Assembly: GCA_963728355.1 (NCBI GenBank)
Contig: CAVSJQ010000002.1
Span: 124,001 to 188,000 of the forward strand
Source of the DNA: Sva-07 sp963728355
Lineage (GTDB): Bacteria; Actinomycetota; Acidimicrobiia; Acidimicrobiales; Ilumatobacteraceae
DNA length: 64,000 bases
Direction of reading: 5' to 3'
In this document: one piece after another, positions 59,487 through 64,000 of the stretch
How the letters are laid out: every line of letters starts with the position of its first letter
Numbering within the stretch: position 1 is the first letter of the stretch
Notes under the pieces: model-generated
Databases searched by the model: none
What the model was told of the DNA's origin: nothing
What the model saw: only the letters and a program-made list of their open reading frames with translations
Program-made: the position numbers and the translations under genes

Positions 59487-60317
59487 TCAGACGAGGTAGT
59501 GGCGCACGGCGAGACGTTCGGCGGAGTCGTCGCCGGGCACCGGTAACTGGGCGACGATCCGCAGCGACGGCCACTCCGCCGGCGTGAGCTGCTGGTACTC
59601 GAACGTGAGCTCGCCTGCCGTCGGATGCCGGAAGCGGCGCAGCCGGGTCTCGAACCCGGACACGTCGTGCTGGCCCCACCACGCGGCGAACTCCTCGCTC
59701 TCCGCGCTCAGCAGCTCGACCAACTCGATCATCACGGGATCGTGGCGCACCGCAGAGGTCGCGGAGCGGAACTCCGCGAGCGCCTGACGGGCATGGATGT
59801 CCCAGTCGACGATCAGGTCGCGGGTGGCAGGATCGGCGAACAACACCCACATCAGATTGCGCCGTGGTGCCTCGAGTTCGACGATGCGCGGGTACAGCCG
59901 GGCCTGCGCCGGGTTCCATCCGACGAACTCCCAGACCGGGCCGAGCACGTACGCGGGTGCCGGCATCAGCGCATCGAGCAACCGCACCAGCGCGCTCGGC
60001 GGCTCCGCCGGGGCGGCGATCGTCGCGGTCCCCGGCTCGGTCAGCGAGAGGAGGTGCTCGAGGCCGGCGTCGTCGAGGCGCAGCGCGCGCCCGATCGAGC
60101 GCAGCACGTCGTGGGAGGCGTTGATCCGGCGGCCCTGCTCCAGCCACGTGTACCAGGTCAGCGACACACCCGCCAGCATCGCCACCTCCTCACGCCGCAG
60201 CCCGGGCGTGCGGCGGCCGCGTCCGCTCGGCAGGCCGACCTGTTCGGGGCGCGTCGACTCCCGCCGAGTGCGCAGGAACTCCGCGAGTTCCCGTCGATGG
60301 TCCGACGCCGAGGCCAT
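59487..60317 (-). CDS. XRE-type regulator with MmyB-like ligand-binding domain
   Basis: The 276-residue protein has a helix-turn-helix at about residues 10-80 (ELAEFLRTRRESTRPEQVGL, GLRREEVAMLAGVSLTWYTWLEQG) and a MmyB-type PAS-like domain (YVLGPVWEFVGWNPAQARLY, NLMWVLFADPATRDL, ELTFEYQQLTPAEWPSLRIV). MmyB relatives bind fatty-acid-like ligands and usually repress a neighbouring oxidoreductase gene. Here the divergent neighbour is an M20 peptidase gene, and the intervening region has tandem 11-base repeats, probably its operator. The ATG at 60317 gives the standard length. Confidence 0.9.
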   Translation of the reverse strand: MASASDHRRELAEFLRTRRESTRPEQVGLPSGRGRRTPGLRREEVAMLAGVSLTWYTWLEQGRRINASHDVLRSIGRALRLDDAGLEHLLSLTEPGTATIAAPAEPPSALVRLLDALMPAPAYVLGPVWEFVGWNPAQARLYPRIVELEAPRRNLMWVLFADPATRDLIVDWDIHARQALAEFRSATSAVRHDPVMIELVELLSAESEEFAAWWGQHDVSGFETRLRRFRHPTAGELTFEYQQLTPAEWPSLRIVAQLPVPGDDSAERLAVRHYLV

Positions 60318-60352
60318 GGCGACAGTCAAGCAACATTCACGCAGGGGTGGCA

Positions 60353-60385
60353 CCATGGTCCCGCCATGGTCCCGCCGTCGTCCCA
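60353..60385. promoter_or_regulatory. Tandem operator candidate for the MmyB-type regulator
   Basis: CCATGGTCCCG is repeated exactly at 60353-60363 and 60364-60374, and a degenerate third copy (CCGTCGTCCCA) follows. It sits in the 105-base divergent region 36 bases before the regulator's start and includes two CCATGG dyads. Autoregulation through these sites is plausible. Confidence 0.5.
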
Positions 60386-60422
60386 TCATGACGCCGTGAC
60401 GAGCGTTGGGTACCGTGGCGCC

Positions 60423-61526
60423 GTGAGCACCCCCGGCGACCGCGGCCCGATGTCCCTCGAGGCGATGCTGTCCGATCTGCGCACGCTGGTCGAGATCGAG
60501 TCGCCGTCGCGTGACCGTGCGGCGCTGCAGCGGTCGGCCGATGCGCTGGCGGCGATGATCGAGCGGCTGCTCGGACGACCGGCGACGTTGGTCGACAGTC
60601 CGGCCGGACCGCACGTGCACTGGTCGGGTGGGGGAGCGCCGAAGGTGCTCCTGCTGGGTCACCACGACACCGTGTTCCCCATCGGTGCGCTCGCAGCACG
60701 TCCCTTCACCGTCGCCGACGGGCGCGTCACCGGGCCGGGTGTGTTCGACATGCTCGCGGGCATCGTGCAGGCGCTGCACGGACTGTCCGAGCTCGACGAC
60801 CTCTCGGGCGTGGAGTTGCTCTTCAGTTCGGACGAGGAGGTCGGATCGCTCTCCTCTCGTGAGCTGATCGAGGAGCGGGCCCGGGCCTGCGGTGCCGTCC
60901 TCGTGCTCGAACCGTCAGCCGACGGCGGGGCGCTGAAGACCGGCCGCAAGGGTTGTGGCACCTTCGAGGTGGCCGTCCACGGTCGCGCCGCACATGCCGG
61001 CCTCGAACCCGAGAAGGGCGTCAATGCGCTGGTCGAAGTGGCCCACCAGGTCCTCGCGATCGCCGGGATCGGCCGCCCGGAGCTCGGCACCACGGTCACG
61101 CCGACGGTCGCCACGGCGGGCACCACCGACAACGTCGTGCCCGCGGAGGGCCTGATCACCGTCGATGTCCGTGTCGAGTCGCCGGAGGAGACCGCTCGGG
61201 TCGAAGCGGCGATGGCCGCGCTCGCCCCGCTCGATCCCGACGCAGCCGTCGAGGTGCGTGGTGCGGTCAACCGGCCGCCGATGCCCGAGTCGGCGTCGGC
61301 GTCGCTGTGGCCGCTGGCCCAGCAGGTCGATCCGGGCCTGCGGGGTTTCGCGGTCGGTGGCGGCAGCGACGGCAACTTCACCGCAGCGATCGGGGTCCCG
61401 ACCCTCGATGGCCTCGGCGCCGTCGGCGGCGGAGCCCACGCCGATCACGAGTTCGTCGTCGTCGACACGATGCCCGCCCGGGCATGCCTCGTCCGCGACC
61501 TCGTCGCCCGCGTCGTCGCGCGCTGA
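60423..61526 (+). CDS. M20-family metallopeptidase (glutamate carboxypeptidase-like)
   Basis: The 367-residue protein has the M20 metal motifs: VLLLGHHDTVFPIG (His, Asp), GPGVFDMLAG (bridging Asp, with M where K is usual), SSDEEVGS (catalytic and metal Glu) and a late GGAHADHEFV (His). A dimerisation lid lies at about 165-275 (GCGTFEVAVHGRAAHAGLEP). It would remove a C-terminal residue or an N-acyl group from peptides or amino acids. I use the GTG at 60423; GTG at 60396 and ATG at 60450 are alternatives and none has a strong ribosome site. Its likely regulator is the divergent MmyB-type gene. Confidence 0.85.
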   Translation: MSTPGDRGPMSLEAMLSDLRTLVEIESPSRDRAALQRSADALAAMIERLLGRPATLVDSPAGPHVHWSGGGAPKVLLLGHHDTVFPIGALAARPFTVADGRVTGPGVFDMLAGIVQALHGLSELDDLSGVELLFSSDEEVGSLSSRELIEERARACGAVLVLEPSADGGALKTGRKGCGTFEVAVHGRAAHAGLEPEKGVNALVEVAHQVLAIAGIGRPELGTTVTPTVATAGTTDNVVPAEGLITVDVRVESPEETARVEAAMAALAPLDPDAAVEVRGAVNRPPMPESASASLWPLAQQVDPGLRGFAVGGGSDGNFTAAIGVPTLDGLGAVGGGAHADHEFVVVDTMPARACLVRDLVARVVAR

Positions 61527-61560
61527 CCCCGTCGCCGGCAACGGCGAGCCCCCGTCGGGG

Positions 61561-61600
61561 CGATGAGCGAACCGCCCTGATACGGGCTTTTCGCTCATCG
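61561..61600. repeat. 40-base hairpin repeat, copy 1
   Basis: GATGAGCGAA and TTCGCTCATC form the outer stem, GCCC and GGGC an inner stem, and TGATAC the loop. A near copy follows 61 bases later. Both lie in the 213-base gap between the M20 peptidase and patatin genes and could be terminators or REP-like sequence. Confidence 0.75.
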
Positions 61601-61621
61601 CTCGTGGGGATCGGGGTGGAC

Positions 61622-61661
61622 TGATGAGTGAAGCGCCTTGATACGGGCTTTTCGCTCATCG
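61622..61661. repeat. 40-base hairpin repeat, copy 2
   Basis: This copy differs from copy 1 mainly in the left arm (GATGAGTGAA) and one inner base (GCCT); the segment TGATACGGGCTTTTCGCTCA is identical. The two copies point the same way and are separated by 21 unrelated bases, so they look like a tandem duplication. Confidence 0.75.
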
Positions 61662-61739
61662 CCGGTGCGGGGCCTGGTTTGAGGATCGCGTCACTGGACA
61701 GGCTCCGGGGCGACGCCGAGAACGCACGGACGAGGAGCG

Positions 61740-63248
61740 ATGAATGGGAGCCGGGACCGGGACGAGCGCCTGCTGGTGCACGAGATGAGTGACCGCCTCC
61801 CGCTCCGGCTCACGATGACCTTCCCGGGTGCGGCGTCGCTGGGCGCCTTCCAGGCCGGTGCCGCCGCCGCGATCTCCGTCGTCATCGACTCGCTGCGGCG
61901 TCAGGGACGCGAGGTCCGCATCGACGCGGTCGGGGGTGCGTCGGCGGGGTCGATCGTCGCGATGCTGCTGTGTCACTGCCTGCTGACCGGACGCGACGCT
62001 CCCACGATGCTGCGGTCGGCCTGGGTCGACGAGGTCGACATCGACCTGCTGCGCGGCGGCGGTGCCCATGCGCCGCTGGCGTTCGACGGCCTCCAGGATC
62101 GGCTCCGCTCGTTCCTCGAGCCGGACGAGGACGACGACGCCATCACGCACGACCCGCTCCCGGACGGGATCACCTTCGACGTCGCACTCACGAGTCTGCT
62201 GGGTTTCTCGAGCCGGGTCGTGGCGGCGGGTGGTACCGACGCCACGCTGACCTACGTCGACTGGCTGCGCTACGAACTGGAACCGCGTGCCGGCCTGGAG
62301 CAGTTGGTGGAGCCGGCCGGGGCGTCGCTGCTGGAGGCGGTCCTCGTGTCGGCGTCGCACCCCGGAGCGTTCGCGCCGCGCACGATCGGCCGTAACCCGG
62401 CCAGCGCCAGCCACGAACTGCGTCCACTGACGAACGTCGACGGCGACGGCCGATCCTGGTACACCGACGGCGGACTCGTCGGCAACCACCCGATCGGACG
62501 CATCCTCGCAGCGGCGCACGCCCGCGCTGATGGCAGGCCCGCCACCCGTGTACACCTCGTCGTGGATCCTCGATCGTCGGGACCGTCCGGCAACGAGTCG
62601 TGGGCCGATCCGGACGACCCGAAGACGTGGATCGACGGGATGCGGCGGGCCTTGTCGGTGCTGCCCACACAGGCACTGCACGACGACCTGCGCTCGATCG
62701 CAACGGTCAACGAACGCCTCGACCGCCTGGACGAGGCCGTCGACGATCTGGCGAAGCGGCTCGAGGACGCCGGCGATGCCGTCGACCGCGACGCCCTGCG
62801 CCAACAGCTCGGCGCCATCGGCGGGCTCGCCGGCAAGGACCGTGTCGACGTCGAGATGATCTCGCCGCTGATGGAGGTGACCGGCGGTGAGCGAGGCGTC
62901 AACGACCTGCTCGCCGGTGACTTCATCGGCGCCTTCGGCGGGTTCATCGATCGCCGGATCCGGGCGAGCGACTTCGCGTTGGGCTGGCGATCAGTGGGGT
63001 CGTGGGCACCCGACGCCTTGCGGCGTCACGGCGTCGATCCGTCCGAGATCGAACAGCTCGGCGCCGACCTGGAGCGCGCCGACTCCGACGGCTGGACCGG
63101 CGACCTCCTCGAGGGCGATGCGGTCGACCGGCTCGACTGGGCCGATCGTTGGAAGATCGGCCTGCTCGGGGCGGAGATCGCCCGGGTGGTGCTCGCCGAC
63201 GCGATCCCGTCGCCGCGGCGCGTGTTGAGCGGATGGAGGCAGCGGTGA
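61740..63248 (+). CDS. Patatin-like phospholipase
   Basis: The 502-residue protein has a patatin domain with the catalytic dyad Ser68 in GGASAGSIVAM and Asp243 in YTDGGLVGN, and an oxyanion region TFPGAASLGAFQAG (in place of the usual GGGxRG). Residues from about 300 form helical sequence, including a coiled coil (NERLDRLDEAVDDLAKRLE). It would hydrolyse phospholipids or acylglycerols. GAGGAG precedes the ATG. Its stop overlaps the GDPD gene (GTGA), so the products probably act in succession: deacylation, then cleavage of the glycerophosphodiester. Confidence 0.85.
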   Translation: MNGSRDRDERLLVHEMSDRLPLRLTMTFPGAASLGAFQAGAAAAISVVIDSLRRQGREVRIDAVGGASAGSIVAMLLCHCLLTGRDAPTMLRSAWVDEVDIDLLRGGGAHAPLAFDGLQDRLRSFLEPDEDDDAITHDPLPDGITFDVALTSLLGFSSRVVAAGGTDATLTYVDWLRYELEPRAGLEQLVEPAGASLLEAVLVSASHPGAFAPRTIGRNPASASHELRPLTNVDGDGRSWYTDGGLVGNHPIGRILAAAHARADGRPATRVHLVVDPRSSGPSGNESWADPDDPKTWIDGMRRALSVLPTQALHDDLRSIATVNERLDRLDEAVDDLAKRLEDAGDAVDRDALRQQLGAIGGLAGKDRVDVEMISPLMEVTGGERGVNDLLAGDFIGAFGGFIDRRIRASDFALGWRSVGSWAPDALRRHGVDPSEIEQLGADLERADSDGWTGDLLEGDAVDRLDWADRWKIGLLGAEIARVVLADAIPSPRRVLSGWRQR

Positions 63249-64000
63249 CCGCCGGCGCGCATCCATATCTGTCGTCGGGCCGCGCCGACGTGCTCGCCCA
63301 CCGCGGGGCGAGTGGAGAACGGCCGCCGGGCAACACCTGGTCGGCGTTCGAACGGGCGGTCGAGATCGGCGTCGACCACATCGAGACCGACGTGCAGATC
63401 AGCGCGGACGGCGTCATCGTCGTCTACCACGACGACCGCCTGGACGCCACGACGACCGGTCACGGCACGATCGGCGAGCACGGGTGGGGCGAGCTGAGCT
63501 CGCTCCGCTACTGCGCCGACGGTCGCCCGACCGACCAGGGTCTCGTGCGACTCGACGAGCTGCTCGTGCGGTGGCCACAGGTGGCGTTCAACATCGACGT
63601 CAAGGTCGACGACGCCGTCGTGCCGGTCGTGCGGTTGCTGCAGCGCATCGATGCGCGTGACCGGGTGTGCGTCGCGTCGTTCGGGTGGCGGCGGATCCGG
63701 CGCCTGCGATCGCTGCTGGGCGACGGTTGGTGCACGGCGGCGGCACGCGGCGAGATCGCGGCGGCCCGGTTCGCGAGCTGGACGCGGTTGCCCGTCGTGT
63801 TGGGCTGCGACGTCGTGCAGGCACCGCGCCGTGCCAGGGGCGTGACGGTGATCGACCGGCGCTTCGTCGACTGGTGCCACCGCACCGGCGTCGCGGTGCA
63901 CGTCTGGACCGTCGACGACCCCGACGCCGCGCAGCACCTTCGCGACCTCGGCGTCGACGCCCTCATCACCGATCATCCCGAACGCTTCATCGACTCCTGA
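63245..64000 (+). CDS. Glycerophosphodiester phosphodiesterase
   Basis: The 251-residue protein has the GDPD metal and catalytic motifs AHRGASGERPPGNTWSAFE, IETDVQISADGVIVVYHDD and LDATT, followed by the usual barrel to LGVDALITDHPERF. It hydrolyses glycerophosphodiesters to glycerol-3-phosphate and an alcohol. The GTG at 63245 has GGAGG five bases upstream and overlaps the patatin stop; the ATG at 63233 is an alternative. The gene is complete, its stop codon being the last three bases of the window. No signal peptide is seen, so it appears cytoplasmic. Confidence 0.9.
   Translation: MTAGAHPYLSSGRADVLAHRGASGERPPGNTWSAFERAVEIGVDHIETDVQISADGVIVVYHDDRLDATTTGHGTIGEHGWGELSSLRYCADGRPTDQGLVRLDELLVRWPQVAFNIDVKVDDAVVPVVRLLQRIDARDRVCVASFGWRRIRRLRSLLGDGWCTAAARGEIAAARFASWTRLPVVLGCDVVQAPRRARGVTVIDRRFVDWCHRTGVAVHVWTVDDPDAAQHLRDLGVDALITDHPERFIDS

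Noticed and set aside
55900..60147. N-terminal extension of the ferredoxin oxidoreductase to 1415 residues
   Set aside because: The extra 265 residues are antisense-like Arg/Pro-rich sequence overlapping the MmyB-type gene, and an ideal AGGAGG-ATG exists at 59352.

Overview
This window is a very GC-rich chromosomal segment from a free-living, lipid-rich, aerobic actinobacterium. The strong G/C bias at third codon positions, many GTG starts, GTGA/ATGA stop-start overlaps, two wax-ester/diacylglycerol acyltransferases, a ROK-type polyphosphate glucokinase, a LigD-like polymerase, a bifunctional-nuclease-family protein and DUF6325/SHOCT proteins all fit Actinomycetota. I infer an Acidimicrobiia-like (Ilumatobacter-like) marine lineage; that is inference, because there is no rRNA gene in the window. 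I see no tRNA or rRNA genes, insertion sequences, prophage or CRISPR arrays, and no intergenic stretch above about 300 bases.

Layout. 1-2.6 kb: the 3' end of one dynamin-like GTPase gene and a complete second one. 2.7-8.7 kb: an EamA-type exporter with a histidine-rich tail, a small helical protein, a BNR-repeat protein overlapping a MoaD/ThiS-like protein, a lipoprotein, a CYP152-type peroxygenase P450 and a membrane protein. 8.7-18.7 kb: transketolase, SGNH hydrolase, LigD-type phosphoesterase-polymerase, Hsp20, zinc formaldehyde/alcohol dehydrogenase, OmpA-type anchor, bifunctional nuclease and thiolase. 18.7-26.1 kb: SDR, enoyl-CoA hydratase, HtrA-like protease, Baeyer-Villiger-type monooxygenase, DJ-1-like protein, acyl-CoA dehydrogenase and Dabb protein. 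26.1-31.2 kb: a lipid operon (DUF4203, a CREST-PlsC fusion, an LPG-synthase-like membrane protein), then a universal stress protein and a lipoprotein.

31.3-38.3 kb: sulfatase translationally coupled to its formylglycine-generating enzyme, a HAD hydrolase coupled to a VPS62-type membrane protein, and a SHOCT/DUF6325/SHOCT locus. 38.3-44.3 kb: a three-gene operon in which an MscS channel with a cyclic-nucleotide-binding domain is sandwiched between two large sensor proteins that end in degenerate class III cyclase domains; this is the most unusual system in the window. 44.4-50.6 kb: Na+/H+ antiporter, small membrane proteins, an amidohydrolase lacking its usual N-terminus, an L,D-transpeptidase, and a DUF202-DUF202-WS/DGAT operon. 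50.8-64 kb: a second WS/DGAT with a histone-H1-like tail, acyl-CoA dehydrogenase, polyphosphate glucokinase, Ca2+/Na+ exchanger, a fused indolepyruvate ferredoxin oxidoreductase, a MmyB-type regulator divergent from an M20 peptidase, a patatin-like phospholipase and a glycerophosphodiester phosphodiesterase.

Many genes concern fatty acids and lipids: thiolase, hydratase, two acyl-CoA dehydrogenases, P450 peroxygenase, acyltransferases, phospholipase and GDPD. A second theme is dispersed intergenic palindromes: a REP-like element of about 52 bp in four copies, a tandem pair of 40-bp hairpins, and a pair of GGTGCC-A-GGCACC palindromes.
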